Source: DASUPK01 sp963728875 (GTDB lineage: Bacteria > Actinomycetota > Thermoleophilia > Solirubrobacterales > 70-9). Taken from it: a stretch of DNA of 64,000 nt. Shown here piece after piece: positions 33,365 through 40,869 of the stretch (position 1 is the stretch's first letter; each line of letters opens with the position of its first letter). Below the pieces are notes generated by a model. That model ran no database searches and had not been told where the DNA came from. It worked only from the letters and a program-made list of their open reading frames with translations. The DNA lies in assembly GCA_963728875.1 (NCBI GenBank), contig CAVSLJ010000003.1:62001-126000 (forward strand). The letters run 5' to 3'. The position numbers and the translations under genes are program-made.

Positions 33365-36229
33365 ATGGCCGACCGGGGAGCTATCGGGCGCGATCAGGAA
33401 GGCGCCCGGCTCGTCGAGCGACTCGACCGAGCGATCGCGGGCGAGGGCGGGCTGCTTCTGATCGCCGGCGAGGCCGGGGTCGGCAAGACGCTCCTGATGG
33501 ACGAGCTGGCGGCCTCCACCAAGGCAGCTGTTCTCCGCGGGGCCGCCGCGCGCGACTCGACGCCGGCGTACGGCCCGATCGTCGCCGCTCTGCGCTCGCA
33601 CCTGCGCTCAGACCCGCATGGGCTCGACGACTGCGGGCCGCTCGGCGAGCACCTGCGCCTGCTGCTGCCGGAGCTCGGCCCCGCTCCCGAAGACGTCGAC
33701 ACGACGACGCTGCGCGAGGCCGTGCGCTGCGCCCTGGTGGCCGTGGCGCGGGATCGCGGCGCGCTCGTCCTCCTGGACGACCTGCAGTGGTCGGACGCGG
33801 CGACGCTGGAGCTGCTCGCCGAGCTCGCCCCCACGCTCTCGGCGACCTCGCTTCTCCTGGTGGGCGCCTACCGCTCCGACGAGCTTTCGCGCGAGCACCC
33901 GTTGCGGCGGATGCGCATAGAGCTGCGCCGCAAGCAGGCGCTGGACGAGGTTGCGCTCGAGCCGCTGGACGAGGAAGGGACCGCCGCGCTGCTCGAGCGC
34001 GAGCTGGGTGGTCCGCCCTCGCGACCTCTGGTGCGCACGATTCAGGACCGGGCACAGGGCCTGCCGTTCTTCGTCGAGGAGCTCGCGAGCGCCCTCTCCG
34101 CCGAGGGCCGGCTTCAGCCCGGCGCCGGCGGGCTCGAGCTCGCCGAGGGCAGCGAGGTCTCGGTGCCCGAGACCGTGCGCGACGCGGTGCTGCTTCGCTG
34201 CGCCGACCTCAGTCCCGAGGGAAGGGCCGCCGCAGAGGCGGCCGCCATCGCCGGCGAGAGGTTCGAACTCGAGGCCGTGGTCGAGCTCGCCGGCGAGGAG
34301 GGAGTCGGCGAGCTGCTCGAGCTGGGCCTGATCGGCGAGGTCGGCGAGGGCAGGGGCGCCTTTCGGCACGCGCTTGTCCGCGAGGCTCTCTACCGCGACG
34401 TTGCCTGGCTGCGGCGCCGCGAGCTGCACCGCAAGATCGGTGAGCGGCTCGAGGAGAGGCACGCGCCCGGCGTCGAGGTCGCCCCCCACTGGCTCGGGGC
34501 TCACGACGAGCAGCGCGCCCGCCGGCAGCTGATGCGGGCCGCGGCCGAGTTCGAGTCGGTACACGCCTACCGCGACGCCGCCGCCATGGCCCGCCAGGCG
34601 CTCGAGCTCTGGCCCGCGGACGAGGATGCCGACGAGCGGCTCGCCGCCCTCGAATCGCACGGGGCCTGGGCGGAGCTCGCCGGAGAGCTCGCCGACGCCG
34701 CACGGAGCTGGCGCGAGGTCTCCTCCCTGCACCGGACTGCCGAGGACGGCCAGGCGCTCGGCACCGCCCAACGCCGGCTGGGTCGCGTCTTCGTCCTGCA
34801 GGGCGACCGCGCCGGAGCGATCGAGGCGCTGACGGCGGCCGCGGACGCCTTCGCGGCCGGCGGCGATCCGGGCGAGGCCGCCGCAGACCGGCTGGCCGCT
34901 TCGGACTTCCAGCAGTTCGCCGGCCGGCACGGCGCCTCGCTCGAGCTGAGCCGGCGGGCCGCCGAGGAGGCCAGGGCCGCGGCGCGCATCGATCTCCAAT
35001 CCCGCGCCATGACCGCCGAGGGCGTGGTGCTGGCCAAGCGCGGCGAGTTCGAGCCCGGCATGAAGCTGGTCGAGCGGGGCCTCTCGCTGGCGCTCGAGCA
35101 CAACCTGACCACGGAGGCAATCGATGCCTATCAGCGCCTCGGCACGGTGTTCGAGACCTCGGGCGACTACGCGAACGCCCGCGAAGCTCTCTCCAGCGCC
35201 CTCGACCTCTGCCGGATCGCGGACGACAATGAGCCCGAGGCCGGCTGCGTCGCCTGCATGGCCTACGTCCTGCGCGAGCTCGGGGAGTGGCCGAGGACGA
35301 TCGAGATCTGCCGTGAGCTGATCGAAACTCACGAGGCCGACGGCGTGCGGACGATCGCCGATGGCGCGCTCGGCTACATCCGCGGGATTCGCGGTGAGCT
35401 CGGACCGGCGCGGCGCCTGCTGACTGCCGGCCTCGAGTCAGCCCGGCGCCTCGACATCCTCTCGATGCAGGTCGATTGCGCGGCGGCGCTGGCGCTCGTG
35501 GCCGACTACGACAGCGCCCCGGGCGAGGCGCTCGAGCGGTGCGGATTCCTGCTCGCCCGCTGGGAGGAGAGCGAGGACCACCACTACGCCGTCTGGGGGC
35601 TTCGCTTCGGGGCGTCGCTGTTCGCGCAGGCCGGGCGCCTCGACGAGGCCCACGCCTGCGCCGACGGCCTGACCCGCATCGCCACGGACTCAGGGCACGG
35701 CGACGCCCTCGCAGCCTTGGCCCACGCGCTCGGTGAGATCGCGCTCGCGGACGGGGAACCCGAGCTCGCCGCGGAGCAGCTCGGCCGCGCGGTCGAGTTG
35801 CATCGCTCGCTCCGGATTCCCGCCGAGCGGGCGCAGATCCTGCACCGTGCGGGAGTGGCGCTGGCCGCCGCAGGGGAGCCCGAGCTCGCCGTCGAGCGGC
35901 ATGCCGAGGCCTACCGCGTGGCGCGAAACCTGGCCGCGCGCCCGCTCGCGGGCCGGGCGGCGAGCGCGATCGAGCAGCTCGGGGAATCCGTCGAGCAACG
36001 ACTGGGCCGCGTCGCCACCGACGGCGAGGGGAGCCCGCTGACCCGTCGCGAGCTCGAGGTGGTCCGGCTCGTCGCGGACGGGCGCACGAACCGCGAGATC
36101 GCCGAGGAGCTGTTCCTCAGCCCGCGGACCGTTGACATGCACGTCCGCAACATCCTCGCCAAGCTCGACTGCCGCTCTCGGGTCGAGGCCAGCATCAAGG
36201 CCGGCGAGGCCGGTCTGCTGAGTCGCTAG
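33365..36229 (+). CDS. Large ATP-binding LuxR-family (LAL) transcriptional regulator
   Basis: The 954-residue protein has the LAL architecture: an N-terminal AAA/STAND ATPase with Walker A GEAGVGKT and Walker B LVLLDDLQWSD, a long central region of TPR-like helical repeats (about 400-860), and a C-terminal LuxR HTH: LTRRELEVVRLVADGRTNRE then IAEELFLSPRTVDMHVRNIL. Such regulators activate target operons on binding an inducer or ATP. I prefer the ATG at 33365 because a -10 box is placed for a leaderless start and the ATPase domain begins at once (AIGRDQEGARLVERL). Target genes are not evident; DUF445 follows 14 bp on. Confidence 0.92.
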   Translation: MADRGAIGRDQEGARLVERLDRAIAGEGGLLLIAGEAGVGKTLLMDELAASTKAAVLRGAAARDSTPAYGPIVAALRSHLRSDPHGLDDCGPLGEHLRLLLPELGPAPEDVDTTTLREAVRCALVAVARDRGALVLLDDLQWSDAATLELLAELAPTLSATSLLLVGAYRSDELSREHPLRRMRIELRRKQALDEVALEPLDEEGTAALLERELGGPPSRPLVRTIQDRAQGLPFFVEELASALSAEGRLQPGAGGLELAEGSEVSVPETVRDAVLLRCADLSPEGRAAAEAAAIAGERFELEAVVELAGEEGVGELLELGLIGEVGEGRGAFRHALVREALYRDVAWLRRRELHRKIGERLEERHAPGVEVAPHWLGAHDEQRARRQLMRAAAEFESVHAYRDAAAMARQALELWPADEDADERLAALESHGAWAELAGELADAARSWREVSSLHRTAEDGQALGTAQRRLGRVFVLQGDRAGAIEALTAAADAFAAGGDPGEAAADRLAASDFQQFAGRHGASLELSRRAAEEARAAARIDLQSRAMTAEGVVLAKRGEFEPGMKLVERGLSLALEHNLTTEAIDAYQRLGTVFETSGDYANAREALSSALDLCRIADDNEPEAGCVACMAYVLRELGEWPRTIEICRELIETHEADGVRTIADGALGYIRGIRGELGPARRLLTAGLESARRLDILSMQVDCAAALALVADYDSAPGEALERCGFLLARWEESEDHHYAVWGLRFGASLFAQAGRLDEAHACADGLTRIATDSGHGDALAALAHALGEIALADGEPELAAEQLGRAVELHRSLRIPAERAQILHRAGVALAAAGEPELAVERHAEAYRVARNLAARPLAGRAASAIEQLGESVEQRLGRVATDGEGSPLTRRELEVVRLVADGRTNREIAEELFLSPRTVDMHVRNILAKLDCRSRVEASIKAGEAGLLSR

Positions 36230-36243
36230 CGTCCTCGGCGGGC

Positions 36244-37515
36244 ATGGACGGAGAGCTGCTCAAGGAGCTGACGATCCCCCTGTTCACGGGCGCGATCGGC
36301 TATCTGACGAACTGGAGCGGCGTCTGGATGCTCTTCTACCCGGTCAGCTTCAAGGGCTGGCGCCTACCTGGCCTGAGTCGGGTGGCTCCCCTGCTCCCGC
36401 GGCGGATCCAGCAGATCCCGGGGGTGATGCAGGGTGGCGTCGGCTGGCAGGGGATCATCCCCTCGCGCGCCGCGAAGATGGGCTCGATCGCGGTCGACAA
36501 GGGGATCGCCAAGCTCGGCAGCCCGGCGGACTTCTACCGCCAGCTCGAGCCCGAGGCGATCGCCGAGCACATCCTCGACACCGCCCGGCAGGACATCCGG
36601 GAGGTCGTCGACCGGACCATGGAACGCGAGTACCCGGACACCTGGCGCGGCATGCCCCGGCGGGTCAGGGAGGCGGTCCACAGCCGCGTCCAGCAGCAGC
36701 TCCCCGACATCGTCCGGACGGTCACCAACGAGATCGGCGCACACATCGACCAGCTTCTGGACATCAAGCTGATGGTGATCCGGCGGATCGAGGAAAACCC
36801 CGAGATGGCGAACCGCATCTACCTCGAGGTCGGGCGCAAGGAGCTCCGCTTCATCATCAACTTCGGCTTCTTCTTCGGGGCGCTGCTCGGGGTCCCGCTG
36901 GTGTTCCTGACCCAGGCGTTCCCCCACTGGTGGATACTCCCGATCGGCGGCGTGATCATCGGCTACGTCACCAACTGGGTGGCTCTCTGGATGATCTTCG
37001 AGCCGGTGGAGCCGCACAGGTTCGGCCCGCTCAAGGTCCAGGGCCTGTTCATCCGCCGTCAACCCGAGGTATCAGAGGTCTATGGCGAGATCATCGCGGA
37101 GGACATCGTCACGCTGGGGAACATCGGGGACGAGCTTCTGCACGGGCCGCGAGCTGACCGGACGCGGCAGATGATCGAGGACTCGATGCGCCCGGCGGTC
37201 GACCGCGCGGCCGGGCCCGCCCGGTTGGCGGTCCAGGTGGCCCTCGGCAGCAGCGAGTACGACACCATCCGGGAATCCGTCGCCACCGAGGCGGTCGACT
37301 ACACGATGACCCCGCTCACCGATCCCGAGTTCAACCGGCGCCAGAGCGCGGCCATGCGCGATCTGATCACCGACCGGATGCGCGAGCTGCCGCACGAGGA
37401 CTTCTCGGAGCTGCTCCGCTCCGCCATGCGCGAGGACGAATGGCTGCTCCTCCTCCACGGTGCCGTGCTCGGCTTCGTCGCGGGCTGCATCCACCTGGCG
37501 ATCTTCGGGGTCTGA
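36244..37515 (+). CDS. DUF445 (YheB-like) membrane protein
   Basis: The 423-residue protein has the DUF445 features: an N-terminal segment IPLFTGAIGYLTNWSGVWMLFYP, repeated later as LPIGGVIIGYVTNWVALWMIFEP (near residue 240), and amphipathic helical sections between. A last hydrophobic segment (LLLLHGAVLGFVAGCIHLAIFG) closes the protein. The two G-Y-x-T-N-W repeats suggest membrane hairpins. The function is unknown. Its TGA overlaps the ATG of the DUF4393 gene, so the two are probably co-expressed. Confidence 0.9.
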   Translation: MDGELLKELTIPLFTGAIGYLTNWSGVWMLFYPVSFKGWRLPGLSRVAPLLPRRIQQIPGVMQGGVGWQGIIPSRAAKMGSIAVDKGIAKLGSPADFYRQLEPEAIAEHILDTARQDIREVVDRTMEREYPDTWRGMPRRVREAVHSRVQQQLPDIVRTVTNEIGAHIDQLLDIKLMVIRRIEENPEMANRIYLEVGRKELRFIINFGFFFGALLGVPLVFLTQAFPHWWILPIGGVIIGYVTNWVALWMIFEPVEPHRFGPLKVQGLFIRRQPEVSEVYGEIIAEDIVTLGNIGDELLHGPRADRTRQMIEDSMRPAVDRAAGPARLAVQVALGSSEYDTIRESVATEAVDYTMTPLTDPEFNRRQSAAMRDLITDRMRELPHEDFSELLRSAMREDEWLLLLHGAVLGFVAGCIHLAIFGV

Positions 37516-38339
37516 TGAACGAGGACCGGGATCCAGATCTGATCCGCACGGTGCCGAGCCTCGCCCGGATCGCGGCGGCGGCCTACTGGCGGAGCGCTCG
37601 CTGGACCGTGCGCGCCTCCGCCCAGGCGGGCTCGCGCATCGTCCGGGCCGCGGTCACGGGACAGGAGCCCGGCGAGCTCTTCCGCTCCACGGGCGCGGAG
37701 ATCCGCGAGCGCACGCGGCGGGTGCTCGGCATCGAGACACGGCCCGAGGAGATGGCCGTGATGACGCCCGAGGCCGCCGAGGCCGAGCGCGAGGAAGCGC
37801 GCAAGTCGCTGCGGGAGCGAGGCGAGGAGCTGCTGCGCCGCTCCGCCGACGTCAACTTCGACGAGGGCTCCCATCCCGCGTACGCGCGGATCCTGGAGGA
37901 CCTCGCCCCCGACGAGGCCCGGATTCTGCGCCTGCTCGCCGACCAGGGGCCACAGCCCTCGGTCGACGTCCGCTCGGGGATCCTGCCGCTCAAGTCCACC
38001 TCGGAGCTGGTCGCCGCCGGCCTCAACATGATCGGGACGGAGGCCGGGTGCCGGCACCTCGAGGACGTTCCCGCCTACCTCAACAACCTCTTCCGGCTCG
38101 GCCTGATCTGGTTCTCCAGCGAGTCACTGCCCGACCCGCTCACCTACCAGGTGCTGGAGGCTCAGCCGGACGTCACGAAGGCTCTGGAGGCCGCCGGCCA
38201 CACCCGGACGGTCAGGCGGAGCATCCACCTCACCCCCTTCGGCGCCTCCTTCTGCTCGCTCTGCCTACCCGGTGAGGCGGGTGAGCCAGACGGAGGAGAG
38301 GACGGGGATAGCGCCAGCGGAGTCGATTCCGCGGACTGA
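37515..38339 (+). CDS. DUF4393 (Abi-alpha-like) protein
   Basis: The 274-residue protein starts at the ATG overlapping the DUF445 stop (TGATG). The C-terminal half matches DUF4393: HPAYARILEDLAPDEARILRLL, HLEDVPAYLNNLFRLGLIWFS and a closing LTPFGASFCSLCLP. The N-terminal half is helical and Arg/Glu-rich. DUF4393 was named after Abi-alpha, a phage-abortive protein, but most members are of unknown role. Its last 75 bp overlap the convergent substrate-binding protein gene, an unusually long overlap. Confidence 0.75.
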   Translation: MNEDRDPDLIRTVPSLARIAAAAYWRSARWTVRASAQAGSRIVRAAVTGQEPGELFRSTGAEIRERTRRVLGIETRPEEMAVMTPEAAEAEREEARKSLRERGEELLRRSADVNFDEGSHPAYARILEDLAPDEARILRLLADQGPQPSVDVRSGILPLKSTSELVAAGLNMIGTEAGCRHLEDVPAYLNNLFRLGLIWFSSESLPDPLTYQVLEAQPDVTKALEAAGHTRTVRRSIHLTPFGASFCSLCLPGEAGEPDGGEDGDSASGVDSAD

Positions 38340-39215
38340 GCCCTCCAGCCCGATTCCGGTCACCGGCCCGCCCACGACGTCAAGCAGCGGATCGCTGTCC
38401 GCGGCGCGCAGCCCCGCCGGCCCGAGTGGGTCGGCGACCTGAACGGCACCGTCCTGAAGCAGGCGAAGCCTCTGGCTCGGCTGAGGGGCGAGCACGAAGG
38501 TCACTCCGTCGAGCGAGGGCCCCAACCCCATCGAGGCTCCCCACCAGCCGGCGAACCGGGAGAGCGCCTGGCGGCCGGGCCCGCTCGGCCCCGCCTGGAA
38601 GGCGCCCGTGCCCGAGCCGGCCACGTCGGCGAGGAAGCTTGCGCTCTGGCCGCTCTGGGGATCGAGCGCGCGGGGAGAGACGATCCCGAGCCGGGCGGAG
38701 CTGAGGCGGCGCACCAGGTCGGGTACCGGCTGGTCGAGCAGGAACCGGACCTCGTCCGGCCGCGGGGCATCGACCGCGAAGAGGTGCGGCAGCAGGCTCT
38801 GACCGGCGGGGTCGGTCTGCCACCGCCGGGAGTTCGCGAGGACCGCCGCCGCGTTGAACGGCGTGCCGTCCTGGAAGCGGACGTTCGGCCTCAGGGTGAC
38901 GGTCCAGGTGGTCCGGTCGCGCGATGGCCGTGCCTCGAGGGCGAGGCCCGCCTGCGGAGCTGCCTGCTGGTACGGCCCGGAGAGTCGCTCGATCAACGGC
39001 TCGAAGACCTGACGCGTCACGGTCTGCTCGGCGCGCGTCCTGGCTGCGAGCGGGTCGAGGGTCGCCGGAAGGGCCGGGAGCGCGTAGGCGATGGTGCCCC
39101 CGCCGCCCGCCGGCGGCAGCCCGGTGCTGACGCGCGAACCCGAATCCCCAGACCCACCGCAGCCGGGGGCGAGCAGAACGGCTAAGAGGGCGAGGATGGC
39201 GGCGAGGCGCCGCAT
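38265..39215 (-). CDS. Short lipoprotein of the family 5 ABC substrate-binding type
   Basis: The 316-residue protein has a lipobox signal (LLAPGCGGSG) and family 5 solute-binding features: G-G-T-I-A-Y-A-L-P-A-L-P-A-T-L-D-P, VTRQVFEPLIERLSG, WTVTLRPNVRFQDGTPFNAA. Typical members have 500-550 residues, so the C-terminal lobe is largely missing. No permease or ATPase genes are near. It may be a degraded peptide-binding protein or a shortened protein with a new role. It overlaps the DUF4393 gene by 75 bp tail to tail. The order secG-then-this gene suggests shared transcription. Confidence 0.8.
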   Translation of the reverse strand: MRRLAAILALLAVLLAPGCGGSGDSGSRVSTGLPPAGGGGTIAYALPALPATLDPLAARTRAEQTVTRQVFEPLIERLSGPYQQAAPQAGLALEARPSRDRTTWTVTLRPNVRFQDGTPFNAAAVLANSRRWQTDPAGQSLLPHLFAVDAPRPDEVRFLLDQPVPDLVRRLSSARLGIVSPRALDPQSGQSASFLADVAGSGTGAFQAGPSGPGRQALSRFAGWWGASMGLGPSLDGVTFVLAPQPSQRLRLLQDGAVQVADPLGPAGLRAADSDPLLDVVGGPVTGIGLEGSVRGIDSAGAIPVLSSVWLTRLTG

Positions 39216-39225
39216 CGGCCGATGC

Positions 39226-39450
39226 CTACAGCTTCAGAATGATGATCGCGTTCAGCGCCCAGAGGATGCCGAAGAAGATGGTCCACCGGGTCAGGTTCCG
39301 CTCCACCAGCGAGCCGCCTCCGAAGGCGCTGCCGCCTCCGCCGATTCCGAACGCCCCGGAGAGGCCGGCGTCCTTGCCGGAGTGCAGGAGCACCAGGAAG
39401 ATCAGGATCACCGAGATGAAGACCTCGACCACGCTGAGCACGGTTGCCAT
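39226..39450 (-). CDS. secG: SecG preprotein translocase subunit
   Basis: The 74-residue protein has the SecG layout: an N-terminal membrane helix (VVEVFISVILIFLVLLHSGKDAGL), a Gly/Ser-rich loop (SGAFGIGGGGSAFGGGS), and a second helix (WTIFFGILWALNAIIIL). The L-L-H-S-G-K-D-A-G-L turn is typical. It is an accessory subunit of the SecYEG channel in the plasma membrane. The lipoprotein gene starts 10 bp downstream on the same strand. Confidence 0.92.
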   Translation of the reverse strand: MATVLSVVEVFISVILIFLVLLHSGKDAGLSGAFGIGGGGSAFGGGSLVERNLTRWTIFFGILWALNAIIILKL

Positions 39451-39506
39451 GGCCGCGGAGTGTAGAGATCAGTCCCACCATCAGACGGGCGCGCTACCTG
39501 CAGGGA

Positions 39507-39818
39507 TCAGCGACTAGGTACGTCGTCGTCGCGCGCCCTCGGCCGCAACCGGTCGAGCTTCTTCAGGATGTCCACGGCCTCGCCGCGCAGCTCACGGTCG
39601 AGGCGCTCGTAGTCCTCATCGGAGAGCTTGCCCGAGGCGTGGTCGGCCTCGGCGTCGCGGATCTGCCGGTACTTGGCCTCCTTGCGCGCCTCCAGGTCGG
39701 CGAGCTCCGCCTCGGCCGAGTCTTCGGAGCTCTCAGAGCGTCGTCGCCCGCGCAGGGGCTCGGTCACGAACCAGGCGACCAGCGTGACGATGGCGACGGC
39801 GAGCAGAAGCTCGAGCAT
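39507..39818 (-). CDS. CcmI-like membrane protein with coiled coil
   Basis: The 103-residue protein starts at MLELLLAVAIVTLVAWFVTE, one membrane helix, followed by an Arg-rich loop and a coiled-coil helix (AELADLEARKEAKYRQIRDA) ending with KLSDEDYERLDRELRGEAVD. The latter is like the N-terminal region of CcmI proteins of cytochrome c maturation. The TPR part of full CcmI is missing. Nearness to ccmEF supports a role in that system. Otherwise it may be a SHOCT-like membrane protein. Confidence 0.65.
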   Translation of the reverse strand: MLELLLAVAIVTLVAWFVTEPLRGRRRSESSEDSAEAELADLEARKEAKYRQIRDAEADHASGKLSDEDYERLDRELRGEAVDILKKLDRLRPRARDDDVPSR

Positions 39819-39865
39819 GAGCCCGAGCCTAAGGCTGCCGGAGCGAGGGTGCTTGAAGGCACCGG

Positions 39866-40111
39866 CTAGGCCGGCGGCTGCCCTATGGCGGTTGAGGGGA
39901 GCTTCGCTTGATGCCCGACCCAATCCAGGAGCTGGTCCGCCGCATCGCGCTGCCACCTCGCACCCTGGCGCGACCAGGCGTAGAGCCACAATGCGGCTCG
40001 CTCCTGCTCGGCCAATCCGGGGGTCTCATTGATCCGAGTCTCGATTGCGTCAAACGCAACCCGTGAGCGAATCAGCCCCATCACGTCGATCCGTGCGTCT
40101 ACCAGGCCCAT
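39866..40111 (-). CDS. Hypothetical 81-residue protein
   Basis: The ATG at 40111 is preceded by GGAGG, so the gene is likely real. The protein is helical: MGLVDARIDVMGLIRSRVAF, EQERAALWLYAWSRQG, ADQLLDWVGHQ. There is no signal peptide, membrane segment, cysteine or known motif. It stands between the CcmI-like and DUF2294 genes on the same strand. I do not recognise a family. Confidence 0.6.
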   Translation of the reverse strand: MGLVDARIDVMGLIRSRVAFDAIETRINETPGLAEQERAALWLYAWSRQGARWQRDAADQLLDWVGHQAKLPSTAIGQPPA

Positions 40112-40227
40112 AGTCTCCCTCCTTCCTTGGGTTGGAGCCATGTGCCGGACCGCCAGCAATACCACCTGATCAGCTCAGCTGGAGCCGGCATCTGCCAGGG
40201 GCTCCGCAAAATGCGCTGAATACCCGC

Positions 40228-40623
40228 TCAGTCCGCCTCGAGCACGAAGAGCTCGACGGCGTAATTCGGGTCCTGGCGATTGGCGCTCATGAAGCCCTTG
40301 ACCTTGCGCTCGGTGAGCTCCTCGATCGTCTCGACGAAGCGCTCCTGCATGCTGTCCTGCCAGATCTGGCGGGCGTTGCGCACCTCGTACCACCTGCCGG
40401 CCTCGAAGAGCGTCTCCTCGCTGGCCGTGTAGCCCTCACCGAGGATCACGGTGACGAGATCGGGCTCCAGGTAGGTGCGGCAGTGGGTCGGGCCCTTGCC
40501 GTAGTGCTTCTTGTAGAGGCCGACGATCGCGGTGGAGATGTCGGCGCGCAGGGTGCCCTGCCCATCCGAGATGCGCTCCCGCATCCTCGCCTCGTCGTCC
40601 GGATGCAGCTCGCTGCTTTCCAT
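40228..40623 (-). CDS. DUF2294 family protein
   Basis: I choose the ATG at 40623 because a near-perfect Shine-Dalgarno (AGGAGGTGAC) directly precedes it; an ATG 15 bp upstream lacks one. The 131-residue protein has the DUF2294 sequence: ISTAIVGLYKKHYGKGPTHC, LVTVILGEGYTASEETL, RQIWQDSMQERFVETIEELT and VKGFMSANRQDPN. The family is of unknown function, soluble, about 115-130 residues. Its long leader (about 245 nt up to the ccmF stop) holds a conserved-looking structured element (40785-40853). Confidence 0.82.
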   Translation of the reverse strand: MESSELHPDDEARMRERISDGQGTLRADISTAIVGLYKKHYGKGPTHCRTYLEPDLVTVILGEGYTASEETLFEAGRWYEVRNARQIWQDSMQERFVETIEELTERKVKGFMSANRQDPNYAVELFVLEAD

Positions 40624-40784
40624 GTCACCTCCTTCCATGCCCCCACATTCTCGGCCAATACGGGGCGGCCCTGCCTCCGTGCTGGCTACCTATTCGAGAT
40701 GGGTCCGCTTTCCCTCCGTGGAGCCGGTTCGGCCCAATCAAGATCCTGGGAGAAGGCGGCCTACTAGTCGGTAGCCTGCTGAAC

Positions 40785-40853
40785 GGGAAGCCGGACTGGG
40801 TACGCGGCTCACCATGTTTGACATGGCCTGACGTCTTCTCGGGCCGGCTTCCC
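40785..40853 (-). other. Structured RNA-like element upstream of the DUF2294 gene
   Basis: Perfect 10-bp arms (GGGAAGCCGG at 40785-40794 and CCGGCTTCCC at 40844-40853) enclose 49 nt. Inside them is a second hairpin CCATGT-TTG-ACATGG (40812-40826), flanked by unequal single-stranded segments. No U-run follows on either strand, so it does not look like a simple terminator. Another small hairpin (about 40758-40777) lies next to it. I could not match it to a known riboswitch class. On the minus strand it would sit in the DUF2294 leader. Confidence 0.6.
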
Positions 40854-40869
40854 CATTACGTGCAGCCCG

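Noticed and set aside
40112..40227. Possible small gene between the 81-residue gene and the DUF2294 gene
   Set aside because: Frames are very short and without ribosome sites; I see nothing else in this gap.
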